This document shows, in pieces, positions 24,881 through 34,268 of a stretch of 64,000 nt of DNA. Source of the DNA: Flavobacterium stagni (lineage in GTDB: Bacteria; Bacteroidota; Bacteroidia; Flavobacteriales; Flavobacteriaceae); the NCBI RefSeq assembly GCF_004122105.1, contig NZ_SBKN01000006.1, forward strand, positions 62,001 through 126,000, written 5' to 3'. Below the pieces are notes generated by a model. The model was not told the DNA's origin and did no database searches. It saw only the letters and a program-made list of their open reading frames with translations. The translations under genes were made by a program, and so were the position numbers. The stretch's first letter is position 1; each line of letters starts with the position of its first letter.

Positions 24881-25981
24881 TCAACTTATAAGTACGATTT
24901 CCAACAAATAGGTAAATGTAAAATAAGCAATACATACTGCGGCAATTATTCGGTTTTGATTGGTAAAATATTTCACCTTTAAAAAAGGATAAATGATTAC
25001 GATCCCCAACATGAACCACGATAAATAAGCAAAACGATTGGAATAATTCGCTTTAATTACAATCACCCAAAAGGCATTGGCAATCAAATACATACTTAAA
25101 ATACGGTGGTAAAATTTATCTTCAAATTTTTTCTTGAATACAAAATACCATCCAACAAATACGCCCACAGCACTGTATAAAAGGAAGTCCCAACGGAAAC
25201 CTACTTTTAATTTCACCCCTTCTGAAGCTTGGTTAAAATCATCCAAATAAACGGTAACCCTATCTTGTTCTACGATACCCAAACTTAAAAACAAATTGGT
25301 GAAAAATCCGCCCAACAATAAGGACAAAGGAATACAAGCCAACCAAAAGTAAAAATACGCTTTGGGATTGTTGTACATCATTACAATAAAATAAGCCGCT
25401 ACGGGTATGATTAATGATTTATGAATATACATAGAAAGAATCACAATGAAAATCGCCAGAAAGCGATTGGATCTTGAACAACCGTATAAAAATATACTGG
25501 TAGCAATACCGTTGCGTATACCGTTTGTTCCATAGGACCAAAACGAAAAAGAGATCATTAACATCACAAAGGCAAAAGCCCAATATTCCTGAAATATTTT
25601 CTTAGAAAAGGCATATAACGGCAAGACGTACAACACACAACAGGTAAAGAAAAACAGGTAAACATCCCCTATTCTTGACATGAAATACATGAAATACTCA
25701 AATACAACGTCCTTTTTAAATGTCATTCCAAAACCATTTTTCAAATTTTGAAATTGGATGTTGTAAATTAACATGTCTCCAAATCGGTAGGAAATTGGGC
25801 GCAACCCCATAAAAAGTAAAACATAGACCAAAAATACAAATCCAAATGCACTCCCAGGACGCAATGAAGATTTGGTTTCAAGGGTTGACATACTTGCATA
25901 AATTGCAAAAAACACCGTTAAAACTAACAGTACATTGTAGTAAACCGAGACATAATTTTGTATTGGTATGAGTGTTCCCAA
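24881..25981 (-). CDS. EpsG-like membrane protein, candidate polysaccharide polymerase (Wzy)
   Basis: A 366-residue integral membrane protein with about ten helices spread over its whole length. The pattern FMGLRPISYRFGDMLIYNIQF (extracytoplasmic loop, about 55-75), SFSFWSYGTNGIRNGIA and AYFIVMMY fits the EpsG/Wzy-like family (Pfam EpsG), whose members polymerise repeat units on the periplasmic face. The start is a TTG at 25981; the first in-frame ATG would remove a membrane helix. It is the only polymerase candidate I saw, so it is probably the Wzy of one of the glycans. Confidence 0.75.
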   Translation of the reverse strand: MGTLIPIQNYVSVYYNVLLVLTVFFAIYASMSTLETKSSLRPGSAFGFVFLVYVLLFMGLRPISYRFGDMLIYNIQFQNLKNGFGMTFKKDVVFEYFMYFMSRIGDVYLFFFTCCVLYVLPLYAFSKKIFQEYWAFAFVMLMISFSFWSYGTNGIRNGIATSIFLYGCSRSNRFLAIFIVILSMYIHKSLIIPVAAYFIVMMYNNPKAYFYFWLACIPLSLLLGGFFTNLFLSLGIVEQDRVTVYLDDFNQASEGVKLKVGFRWDFLLYSAVGVFVGWYFVFKKKFEDKFYHRILSMYLIANAFWVIVIKANYSNRFAYLSWFMLGIVIIYPFLKVKYFTNQNRIIAAVCIAYFTFTYLLEIVLIS

Positions 25982-26012
25982 TCGTTTGCAATTTGGTGTA
26001 AAAATACCTTTT

Positions 26013-27086
26013 TTACTTGGGTGGATAGCATTTTTTCATGACAAATTTGTAAAATGCAGGATAAATTTTTCGCTCTAAAACGAATGAAAATCCCAAACAA
26101 ACCCCAAAATAAATAAGGAGTTGTAATCCATAAGGCCACCCAAAGGAATCTAAATAATGGGCCTGTGTAATTAAAAAATAATGGGAAATGTACAATACAA
26201 AAGAGATTGAGGCAATGGCCTGAAACGGAGCAAAAGTATACTGGAAGCCGACCCATTTCAACTTTTTCCAAAGTAATGCTACTCCCGTAATCCCAATTGT
26301 AAAAACAAAATGCCGCCACTCTAAAATGGGATGTTTCCCCAATACGACTCCCAAATTTACTTTTAATGTTGCCCATTGATTCACAACAGGAAAAGTAAGA
26401 ATAACCGCAATACAAGTTAAGACTAAAAACAAAGATTTTAGGGTTTGAAATGAAAGGGGTTGCCCTTTTAGATACAACATTGACATTTCGACACCCATCC
26501 ACCAAATCGTCAAATACATCAATTCACGATTGAGAAAATTGGGGTAATAGATATAGATAAGCGCTCCCACTATTCCTAAACCATAAACGATGGTATTGCG
26601 AATTTTGGGTTGAAAGTGGTATAGCACAAAATAAATCATATAAAACCACCACTCGTAGGACAACGACCATAAAGGATCATTGTCTAAAAAGGGCCCGGTA
26701 ATCACATTGGGTTTGGTGTGATAATTATCCTGAAGCATGGCTAAATTCCCAAATAAATGTTTCCATTGAACAAATACCCATTGCCCTTTTTGGTAGGACA
26801 ACATCAAATAATGCAGGATAAAAACAATAAGTAGAGGGAAATAAATTCGGATGTATCGTTTGGTAAAAAACAAGCTGAATCGTTTGTCTTTGGCCTTTTC
26901 AAAAGAATACGAAATGACAAAACCCGATAAAATAAAGAAAAGAATTACCGCTTCTTGTCCGAAGCGAAACAAAAAGGAAAAATTGATTCCGCCAATCACT
27001 AAACCCGACGCAAAAAGGTGATGAAACACCACATACAAAGCTGCAAAACCGCGTATAGCCTCTAATTTTTCTAGTTTCTTCCCCAT
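26013..27086 (-). CDS. Membrane acyltransferase, acyltransferase-3 family
   Basis: A 357-residue protein with about ten membrane helices. The N-terminus LEAIRGFAALYVVFHHLFASG carries the family's catalytic histidines at 22-23, and FFILSGFVISYSF plus FTKRYIRIYFPLL lie where the family has its RxxR-type motifs. Such enzymes O-acetylate sugars on undecaprenyl-linked glycans, taking acetyl-CoA from the cytosol. It sits 7 bp downstream of a GT4 gene. A second family member lies at 39769-40827. The modified sugar is unknown. Confidence 0.88.
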   Translation of the reverse strand: MGKKLEKLEAIRGFAALYVVFHHLFASGLVIGGINFSFLFRFGQEAVILFFILSGFVISYSFEKAKDKRFSLFFTKRYIRIYFPLLIVFILHYLMLSYQKGQWVFVQWKHLFGNLAMLQDNYHTKPNVITGPFLDNDPLWSLSYEWWFYMIYFVLYHFQPKIRNTIVYGLGIVGALIYIYYPNFLNRELMYLTIWWMGVEMSMLYLKGQPLSFQTLKSLFLVLTCIAVILTFPVVNQWATLKVNLGVVLGKHPILEWRHFVFTIGITGVALLWKKLKWVGFQYTFAPFQAIASISFVLYISHYFLITQAHYLDSFGWPYGLQLLIYFGVCLGFSFVLERKIYPAFYKFVMKKCYPPK

Positions 27087-27093
27087 AGTTTAT

Positions 27094-28317
27094 TTATTGC
27101 CAATCTTCGTTAATATAAGCTAAAGCCACCGTTTCCAAATCAAATTTGGACAACAATTCCACTTGATACGATTTCAGTTGTTCCCGGTAATCCAAATGAT
27201 GTTGTAACACTTCTGCTAATGCTAAAGCAAAATCGGATTCTTCTGTTGTAAATGCGTCCTCTTGCGGGATATCCAATGTCCCTTTAAAGAAATTGGGAGT
27301 GATGAGTCCGGACTCAGTTGCCACCCAATTAGAGGCAACTTGTGGGGGTTTTAACGCCATCAATTCAATAATTCCTTCAGTACAATTAGACGAAACAATC
27401 GGGGTTTGCGTAGCAATGGCTTCCACTATAACGTTGGGAGTTCCTTCATAATAGGATGATAAAGCCAGTACTGTCGCTCGATGCACGTATTGAAACGGAT
27501 TACTTTTTCGACCCAAAAATACAACTGCATCTTGGCATGCATATTTTTGAATCAACGCTTCACACTTGGCTACAACAGCTTCATTTCCGTCTCCTATAAA
27601 AACCAATTTCACATCGGAAAAGGCTTCGTTTTGACGTAATAATGCAAACGCTTTAATCAAATGCCAAGGAGCTTTTTGAACCGACATCCGACCCACAAAG
27701 ACAATCGTTCGGTGTTGAAATAGAACGTGTTCGTCCTGAATTTGCAACTCCTCTTGCATTAACGTTTGAATTTTGGGGATATCGTGGGGATTGTATATGA
27801 CTTGCAAATTTTCTGGAAAACGGTATTCGCAATTTTCCAATAAATCTTTTTTAATGGCTTCGCTGATACAAACTACTTTTTGGAACCGACGGTAAATGGA
27901 TTTGAATGAATGTTTAAATACTTTATTTAAAAATGAAGGGGCGGTAAACTCGACACTCTTTAAAGCGTGGATGCCTGCAATTTTATATTCATCAGTAAAC
28001 GAAACGGCACTAAACACATTGGCCATATCGCCATAGGAAAGGGTGTAGTCGATTTTATGTTTTTTGATCAACTTACGAAGCATAAAGGGAATACGCAAAT
28101 AGAACCAAAAGCGAGCAACCGTAGAATATTCGTAAAAATCTTTAGTTGATAACACAATTTCATCGGAACCAAAATGAATAATATCGGAAGGTAATCCAAT
28201 AATTTTAACGGCGATAACACGGTATCCCATTTTACGGTACGCCTCATACTGATACGCGGCCAAACGCTCCATCCCGCCTACACTTCCGTAGGGCATAAAC
28301 AAGAGAATATTTTTCAT
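27094..28317 (-). CDS. GT4-type glycosyltransferase
   Basis: A 407-residue GT-B protein. The N-terminus is NILLFMPYGSVGGMERLAAYQ, with the GGxE motif for acceptor-side binding. The linker has VCISEAIKKDLL, and the donor site SYYEGTPNVIVEAIATQTPIV (about 288-308) includes the EX7E pair. It overlaps the upstream GT4 gene by 4 bp (28314-28317). It belongs to the Wzm-to-pglF transcript of overlapping genes. Sugar specificity is unknown. Confidence 0.88.
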   Translation of the reverse strand: MKNILLFMPYGSVGGMERLAAYQYEAYRKMGYRVIAVKIIGLPSDIIHFGSDEIVLSTKDFYEYSTVARFWFYLRIPFMLRKLIKKHKIDYTLSYGDMANVFSAVSFTDEYKIAGIHALKSVEFTAPSFLNKVFKHSFKSIYRRFQKVVCISEAIKKDLLENCEYRFPENLQVIYNPHDIPKIQTLMQEELQIQDEHVLFQHRTIVFVGRMSVQKAPWHLIKAFALLRQNEAFSDVKLVFIGDGNEAVVAKCEALIQKYACQDAVVFLGRKSNPFQYVHRATVLALSSYYEGTPNVIVEAIATQTPIVSSNCTEGIIELMALKPPQVASNWVATESGLITPNFFKGTLDIPQEDAFTTEESDFALALAEVLQHHLDYREQLKSYQVELLSKFDLETVALAYINEDWQ

Positions 28318-29408
28318 CGATTAACCGTATTAAATAGTTCGTTCCATTGTGTCATAACGATTTCCGGTTGATACCGTTTTACATTTTCTCTCGCCAATGC
28401 TCCCATTTGCTTCCGCATGCTTTCGTCTTGAATTAACGAACAAATCGCTGTGGCAAAAGTTTGGATATCGCCATTGGGGATCAACAACCCATCTTGACCG
28501 TGCTGAATAATATCGGAAGGGCCGTAATGGCAATCGTAGGAAATACAAGGCACACCACAAGCCATAGCTTCGGTCAACACCATCCCAAATCCTTCAAAAC
28601 GCGAAGAAAACAAAAAGATGGACGATTTTAAATATTCTTCTTGTATTGACTTTGTGGGTTGATGAAAAAAGACGGAATCACTTACTTTTAATTGTTGTGC
28701 CAAACGGATTAACGATTGGTCTTCTTCGTATTTTCCATAAATATGGAGTTCCCAATCAGGGTATTGTGCTTGCACTGTTTTCCACGATTCCAAAAGGCGA
28801 TCAAATCCTTTTTGATAGCCGTGTTTGCCTACAGCGATACAACGTTTTGCAGATAAATCAGCAGTATTTTCGGGATAAAAAGTGAGACAATTCGGAATCA
28901 CAACGGTATTTTTTAAATCCCATTCTTCCAAATTCCCAGCGGTCAATACCACAAAGCGATCAAAAGAGGCACCCAATCGGTTCATGACTTGGTGTTTAAT
29001 TTTGACCAATGTGCGTTGCAAAAACGACATATTCGCATGAAATTCGATTTCTTTGGAAACATGGCGTTCGTAAATAATTGGAATAGTTTTGGAAATAAAT
29101 TGTGGAATCGCAAATCCTTTTAACCCATCATCACAAACCAAAATCACCTGGGGATCAATTTGTCCCACAAGTTGCTGAATCTGTTTTTTGTAATGTAAAA
29201 AATAGGTCACTGGATTACCCGAAACGGTAATGGAATGAAACTGAACAGCAGCATTAAAATCATAAAACGGATCCAAATGACCTTCATTTAAAACTAAAAT
29301 ATGCACTTCATGACCAAAATTTTCAATGAAGTAATTGGTCTTTAAAGCCAAAATACGCTCAAGACCTCCCGCTCCATTTATGCCATTGGTGATGTATAAC
29401 AGTTTCAT
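28314..29408 (-). CDS. GT4-type glycosyltransferase
   Basis: A 364-residue GT-B protein starting KLLYITNGINGAGGLERILA, a GGxE-type N-terminus. The donor site RFEGFGMVLTEAMACGVPCI (about 270-290) has the EX7E motif, followed by YGPSDIIQHGQDGLLIPNGD. This is close to the GT4 branch that adds GlcNAc, galactose or fucose-type sugars in O-antigen and capsule loci. It starts at the last base of the SGNH gene upstream. Confidence 0.89.
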   Translation of the reverse strand: MKLLYITNGINGAGGLERILALKTNYFIENFGHEVHILVLNEGHLDPFYDFNAAVQFHSITVSGNPVTYFLHYKKQIQQLVGQIDPQVILVCDDGLKGFAIPQFISKTIPIIYERHVSKEIEFHANMSFLQRTLVKIKHQVMNRLGASFDRFVVLTAGNLEEWDLKNTVVIPNCLTFYPENTADLSAKRCIAVGKHGYQKGFDRLLESWKTVQAQYPDWELHIYGKYEEDQSLIRLAQQLKVSDSVFFHQPTKSIQEEYLKSSIFLFSSRFEGFGMVLTEAMACGVPCISYDCHYGPSDIIQHGQDGLLIPNGDIQTFATAICSLIQDESMRKQMGALARENVKRYQPEIVMTQWNELFNTVNR

Positions 29409-30358
29409 TATTTTTTATTTTTTTCCGGTTGAGCAATTGTTCGTGGGGGAAATAATTGCTGCATTACTTTTGCATTAAACAACGTGACACCCGCTTGGTT
29501 CAAGTGATTGGAATCATAAAAATGCAAATGATCTTCCAACGCTACTCGTCCATTAAAGTTATAGTATTCCCCTTGCGCTTTGATTTTATTTTCAAAGTAG
29601 GGCAAATTGGTATACGACTGATAAAGCGCTTTTGTGACTGGTGCGAAAACAAGAAGCAAACGTATTTCCTTTTGTTTCACCAATTGAATGATTTCCTGAA
29701 AAGCCGCCCATTGCTTGGGATCAATTTTTAGAGTACTTTTTGGCAAATAGTTTGCCGTATAAGTTCCTTGAATGCGTTGTACATATCCACCCTCAACATA
29801 AGTGTCTTCTTTTTTATGCTTTGGTTCTGTGATAGCCACGGGATGCAAGAGTTGATCCATGTAGGCATATACTAACGTATTGGCTACTTTAGCATGTTTC
29901 ATTTGACAAGCCATTGCAAAGGAAAGCATATCATTTTGATCATTGGCAATAATGTCAAGTGAAGATTCAACGCCATCAATTGAAAATGTTGTGGGATACA
30001 CTTCATAAAGTAATGTGCCCACTTTTTTATTTTTCAAATACCGTTTTAACAAGAGTAAAGTCTGGGTTGGCGTTTGAGCACTCGAACCGAGATTGAACAT
30101 TTGGTAACCATTCGCCTTGAATATTCGGGGATCAAATCCGCGGTAAGCATGGGACGAACCTACGACCAACACATCTAAATTCGATTGTTTTTTTATGTCT
30201 TGCAAGCGGGTATTGGTATATCCATAGGTTCCTTTTGTATATTTTAAATTGGGTTTAAAGGATTGAGGTGCAAAAGTTCCTACTGCAAACAACAACATCA
30301 AATACACTCCACTACATAGCACCGAAAACCAACCTATTTTTATTAAAAATAATCTCAT
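29408..30358 (-). CDS. SGNH-type periplasmic protein, partner of the MBOAT O-acetyltransferase
   Basis: A 316-residue protein with one N-terminal membrane anchor (about residues 8-30) and an exported C-terminal domain. A serine is expected as nucleophile in VVGSSHAYRGFDP (S68/S69, H70), and DSNHLNQAG near 281-289 supplies the Asp and His of the SGNH triad. The pairing with a membrane MBOAT gene 11 bp upstream mirrors AlgI with AlgJ/AlgX or DltB with DltD, in which the MBOAT passes acetyl groups across the membrane and the SGNH protein places them on the polymer. DltD-like or AlgJ-like assignment is by context. Confidence 0.7.
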   Translation of the reverse strand: MRLFLIKIGWFSVLCSGVYLMLLFAVGTFAPQSFKPNLKYTKGTYGYTNTRLQDIKKQSNLDVLVVGSSHAYRGFDPRIFKANGYQMFNLGSSAQTPTQTLLLLKRYLKNKKVGTLLYEVYPTTFSIDGVESSLDIIANDQNDMLSFAMACQMKHAKVANTLVYAYMDQLLHPVAITEPKHKKEDTYVEGGYVQRIQGTYTANYLPKSTLKIDPKQWAAFQEIIQLVKQKEIRLLLVFAPVTKALYQSYTNLPYFENKIKAQGEYYNFNGRVALEDHLHFYDSNHLNQAGVTLFNAKVMQQLFPPRTIAQPEKNKK

Positions 30359-30369
30359 AGTGACCTAAA

Positions 30370-31836
30370 TTAAAATTGAAAATAGATAAATGGTGTTTCT
30401 TCCGTCTTCATAAACATTCCGATTAAGAAAATTAGAGTGGCATAAAACACCCATCGCACCGGTTGTTTCCAGCGTTCACCCAATCGTTGAAGGGCAAATT
30501 GTTGTTCTCTACCCAACCATTCAATACTTATAAAAAACAAAATAAGTAATGGTAAAGCCCAACCTACAGTGGATAATGTAAAATCAAGAGCTTGAACATA
30601 AGCTGCTTTTGACAACAAACCTTTGACCATATTTTTCACATAAATCCATGCCGCAGTAACCGATTCTGCTCTGAAAAAAATCCATGCAAAAACGGTCAAA
30701 CAATACGTAATTAAAACCGCAAAAAACTCCCGAATAGTCGGGAAAAGTTTCCCTTGTGCTACGGTATTCAGATTAGATCTATTGGTTTCAAATACAATGG
30801 AAGGCATAATGTAAAGTGCATTAAGCAGTCCCCAAATGATGAACGTCCAATTGGCGCCATGCCAAAAACCGCTGACTAAAAAAATGATAAAGGTATTTCT
30901 AACTTTTTTAGCCATACCGCCTTTACTTCCCCCTAATGGGATGTACAAATAATCGCGAAACCAAGTGGATAATGAAATATGCCATCTGCGCCAAAATTCG
31001 GCGATATCTCTCGAAAAATAAGGAAATGCAAAATTGCGCAACAAATCAAATCCAAATAATCGGGCAACACCGAGAGCAATATCCGAATATCCTGAAAAAT
31101 CGCCGTAAATCTGCAACGAGAAAAACACCGCTCCCATGACTAATTTTAATCCCTCTTGATGGGCAGCATCGTTAAACATGAGATTGGCTAGAGTAGCACA
31201 ATTATCTGCGATGACCATTTTTTTGAACAATCCCCAGAGTATCTGTCGGAGTCCGAGCACCGCATTGCCATAATCAAAAACCCGTACGCGTTGTATTTGG
31301 GGTAACAAATGCGTTGCCCGTTCGATGGGTCCTGCTACTAACAAAGGGAAGAAACTTACGAATACCGAATAATCGATAAAATTGCGTTCCGGTTGGATTC
31401 GGTCGTAATAAATATCAATTACATAGGACAATCCGTGGAAGGTATAAAAAGAAATCCCGACAGGTAAAATGATATTCAACGTCCAATAATCGACATGGAT
31501 TCCCCACAAACCAATGGCATCTGCAAATGAGGAAATGAAAAAATTATAATATTTAAAAAATCCCAAAAACCCAAGATTCACACCGATACTCAACCAAAAC
31601 CAAAAACGCTTCCACGATTTAGTCTTTGCATCAAACATGGCTAATCCCGTACTGTAATCGAGAAAAGTTGAGAACATTAATAAAAACAAAAAGCGGTAAT
31701 CCCAGCAGGCATAGAAGAAGTAACTCACTACCAACAGCAGTATATTTTGACCTTTTAATTGTTTGTGAAAAACAAACCAATACAGGACAAAAACAATGGG
31801 TAAAAAGACCGCAAAACTTAAAGAATTAAATAACAT
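30370..31836 (-). CDS. MBOAT family O-acyltransferase, AlgI-like
   Basis: A 488-residue polytopic membrane protein with the AlgI start LFNSLSFAVFLPIVFVLYW, the conserved SFYTFHGLSYVIDIYYDR and the catalytic histidine in VSGFWHGANWTFIIWG (about 320-330). It moves acyl groups, usually acetyl, from cytosolic donors across the inner membrane to a periplasmic acceptor. The SGNH protein downstream is the probable partner. It shows that the finished or lipid-linked glycan is probably O-acetylated in the periplasm, in addition to any acyltransferase-3 modification. Confidence 0.9.
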   Translation of the reverse strand: MLFNSLSFAVFLPIVFVLYWFVFHKQLKGQNILLLVVSYFFYACWDYRFLFLLMFSTFLDYSTGLAMFDAKTKSWKRFWFWLSIGVNLGFLGFFKYYNFFISSFADAIGLWGIHVDYWTLNIILPVGISFYTFHGLSYVIDIYYDRIQPERNFIDYSVFVSFFPLLVAGPIERATHLLPQIQRVRVFDYGNAVLGLRQILWGLFKKMVIADNCATLANLMFNDAAHQEGLKLVMGAVFFSLQIYGDFSGYSDIALGVARLFGFDLLRNFAFPYFSRDIAEFWRRWHISLSTWFRDYLYIPLGGSKGGMAKKVRNTFIIFLVSGFWHGANWTFIIWGLLNALYIMPSIVFETNRSNLNTVAQGKLFPTIREFFAVLITYCLTVFAWIFFRAESVTAAWIYVKNMVKGLLSKAAYVQALDFTLSTVGWALPLLILFFISIEWLGREQQFALQRLGERWKQPVRWVFYATLIFLIGMFMKTEETPFIYFQF

Positions 31837-31849
31837 AGCTCTTTATTGG

Positions 31850-33034
31850 TTATTCTTTTGTTTGATACTTCATGTGGGCCTGCATTCGCAGGGTAAACCC
31901 TTGGGTAAACGGGAGCAATTCAAAGGTTTGAGCATGTATCCCAATCGCTTTGGTATCCCCTTGTGAAAAATCAATAGCGCCGTTGCGAAGCGTTACGGAT
32001 TGTAAATATTGTTTTACTTTTTGTAAAGCTTCGTTTGTTTTTTGATTTTGTAAAACATGCGGTAAAGCGCTAAGTACCCACCCCAAAACGGCTGTCGTAG
32101 AAGAATCTTTTCGGGAACTTTCATCAAAAATGAGCCATCCCCAACTCCCATCTGCATTTTGAAATTTAAGCACTGAATCCACAAAACGTTGTATTTTCTC
32201 TTCCAGTTTAGAATGGTAAGGATGATTTTGAGGCAGTGCCAAATACATATCCATGAGTCCGTAGGCATACCAAGCTAATCCTCTGCCCCAACCGAACAAC
32301 CCAACGGGTAATTGAGTCGACGTTTGGTAAGAATGACAAGGCAAGAACTCTTGAGCCATCATGCCGTGTTGATGGAAACTTTCAATTTGTTGGTAAGCCA
32401 ATTCAATGGCTTCTGGTTTGTTAAATTTCAATCCATAATGGGTCAAAAAAGGACAAATGAATCCTAAAGTATCCACATACCGATAATTCGGCATGTGCTT
32501 TTTATAGGCTATCAAACCATCCGCTCCTTTTAAAGTTTGAATCAAGGCATAGGTTTCCTCAAATGCGGGTTGAAATTTTTCGGGAAATTCTCTCCCATGG
32601 ATACGGATAACGGCATGCGACATCATTACCCAATCCATTTCTTTGGGTTTGATTTTCCATGTTCCGTCTGCATTAAACATTCCCTGTATGGAATTTCGAA
32701 CCTCAACACGCAATTCGTTATTCTTGGTAGCTTCAGCTAGATCGATTAAACCAATGTATAAAGCCGCTTTTTGCCAAATTTGAATCGTACTGCGTTTGTA
32801 GTTTCCACGAAGCATATCCCAAAGTAACAATCGCGAATTATCCGTTAATTTCGTTACCGGCATATTTTTCAACCAGGATTGCGCTCGGATTTGAATCGCT
32901 TGCTGCCATTGTTGATCATTGGAATACCTCCCTATTTTTATCCGACTTTGCCAAATATTGAAGTGTACCCAAGCATCTACACCCACAAAGAGTAAGACAA
33001 TACCAAGCAATGCTAAAAATAAACCCAACCACAT
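31850..33034 (-). CDS. Membrane-anchored GH88/GH105-like glycoside hydrolase
   Basis: A 394-residue protein. One N-terminal hydrophobic segment (residues 2-20) with no cleavage or lipobox site suggests a membrane anchor with an exported (alpha/alpha)6 barrel. Family marks are VDTLGFICPFL (187-197), whose D188 aligns with the catalytic Asp of YteR-type unsaturated glucuronyl hydrolases, the aspartate D134 in MDWVMMSH, GWGRGLAWYAYGLMD (248-262) and the C-terminal SSTTAVLGWVLSAL. GH88/105 enzymes hydrate unsaturated uronic acids left by lyases, so the role in a biosynthetic operon is not obvious. Editing, release or turnover of the polymer is possible. No lyase is visible. Confidence 0.65.
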   Translation of the reverse strand: MWLGLFLALLGIVLLFVGVDAWVHFNIWQSRIKIGRYSNDQQWQQAIQIRAQSWLKNMPVTKLTDNSRLLLWDMLRGNYKRSTIQIWQKAALYIGLIDLAEATKNNELRVEVRNSIQGMFNADGTWKIKPKEMDWVMMSHAVIRIHGREFPEKFQPAFEETYALIQTLKGADGLIAYKKHMPNYRYVDTLGFICPFLTHYGLKFNKPEAIELAYQQIESFHQHGMMAQEFLPCHSYQTSTQLPVGLFGWGRGLAWYAYGLMDMYLALPQNHPYHSKLEEKIQRFVDSVLKFQNADGSWGWLIFDESSRKDSSTTAVLGWVLSALPHVLQNQKTNEALQKVKQYLQSVTLRNGAIDFSQGDTKAIGIHAQTFELLPFTQGFTLRMQAHMKYQTKE

Positions 33035-33041
33035 ACCTTAA

Positions 33042-34268
33042 TTAATTTTCATTTTGTTTATGCTCCAAAGTAAGTAATGTTCCTTTGTGAGCAATTTGAA
33101 CTATTTTCTCAACTTCATCCTCGGTAGTCATTTCTTCCAATGCCAACTGTTGCCTTAGTGTTGTTGCAATCGCTTTATTTTCTACAAAAAATTGAATAGC
33201 ATTGGCAATCGCTTTTCCGTCCATTTCAACAATCCAACCGGTTTGTTGGTGAATAATTTGATCTTTTACTGTGGAAAAATTGGTCACAATAATGGGTTTG
33301 CCTAAAATTTTAGCTTCATCAATGGCGACCGATTTTCCTTCGTATTTTGAAGTATGCACATAAAAATCACATTGTTCTAAATACGGATACGGATTTTCCA
33401 ATAAACCCAAAAGGAAGACCTGTTCTGTCAATTGTAAATGTGAAATTTGTTGCCGCAATTCCTCTCGCATCGGGCCATCCCCAATAATATACCATTTAAA
33501 TACCAAGCCGCTATCTTTCAATTGTGCTGCAGCATCCAAAAGCAAATCAAAGCCTTTTAAAGGAACTAAGCGTCCAATGGTTACTAAATCCAAAGCACTT
33601 TTTGTAAATGCTATGGGTTCTTTGGCTAACTGATGGATTAATTGAACAGCTGTAATATTTTTGAGCAAAATAAACTTGTTGGAAATTGAAGTAAAGTTAC
33701 GCTGTAAAACGGCAACACATTGTTCTGAAATGGTGGCTACATACGTAAACTTTTCAAAGTAATGCAAATCCCTTTGGGGATCTAATCCCAAGGCTTCATA
33801 ATCACTATGAATCATGCCCAATTTATAGTGGGCACTGACTTTTTCAATACAATAATTGTTGGGAGCATTTTCTAAAAATCCCACTGCCAAATCATAGTGC
33901 CCTTTTAATTTAGGCAACGAAGCACTGATGTATTTCCACGTTTTTTGCTCGCGAATTCCGGGATGACTTTCACTTTTATAGACCTTTGTAAAAGCAATAC
34001 GATTCCAAATTATTGGCCATTTTAAAGAGACAAATGCCTTTAATATTGCCTTTAAAAAAGACATGTCAAAATAACTATATTCGGAAGGAGCTTCCAAAAG
34101 GTTGACTGTTTTCGGAACTTGTTTTAAAAACAACCCTTCTTTTCGAAACAGCAACAAATCAACCTCAAACTGTTCATAATCCAAGGTTTGAAGCAACGAC
34201 ACTAATGCTTTTTCTGCACCACCACAGTGCAAATTATTCATCACAAAAAGAAGTCGTTTTTTATCCAT
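33042..34268 (-). CDS. GT4-type glycosyltransferase, tandem paralogue 1
   Basis: About 408 residues. The N-terminus is LLFVMNNLHCGGAEKALVSL, with the GGAEK motif of GT4 enzymes, and the donor site has KYEGKSVAIDEAKIL with an EX7E pair. The longest frame starts at a TTG at 34298; the ATG at 34268 is preferred because it gives MDKKRLLFVM and an 8 bp overlap. It is clearly a paralogue of the next gene upstream: both share the GGAEK start, a VDLLLF/VDLVLF strand, an LLEAPSEYS/NFVALNP segment at the same place and the same donor-site sequence. Confidence 0.88.
   Translation of the reverse strand: MDKKRLLFVMNNLHCGGAEKALVSLLQTLDYEQFEVDLLLFRKEGLFLKQVPKTVNLLEAPSEYSYFDMSFLKAILKAFVSLKWPIIWNRIAFTKVYKSESHPGIREQKTWKYISASLPKLKGHYDLAVGFLENAPNNYCIEKVSAHYKLGMIHSDYEALGLDPQRDLHYFEKFTYVATISEQCVAVLQRNFTSISNKFILLKNITAVQLIHQLAKEPIAFTKSALDLVTIGRLVPLKGFDLLLDAAAQLKDSGLVFKWYIIGDGPMREELRQQISHLQLTEQVFLLGLLENPYPYLEQCDFYVHTSKYEGKSVAIDEAKILGKPIIVTNFSTVKDQIIHQQTGWIVEMDGKAIANAIQFFVENKAIATTLRQQLALEEMTTEDEVEKIVQIAHKGTLLTLEHKQNEN

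Noticed and set aside
25924..26505. 193-codon open frame on the minus strand
   Set aside because: It lies inside the acyltransferase gene and the start of the EpsG-like gene in another frame; the translation has no recognisable domain.
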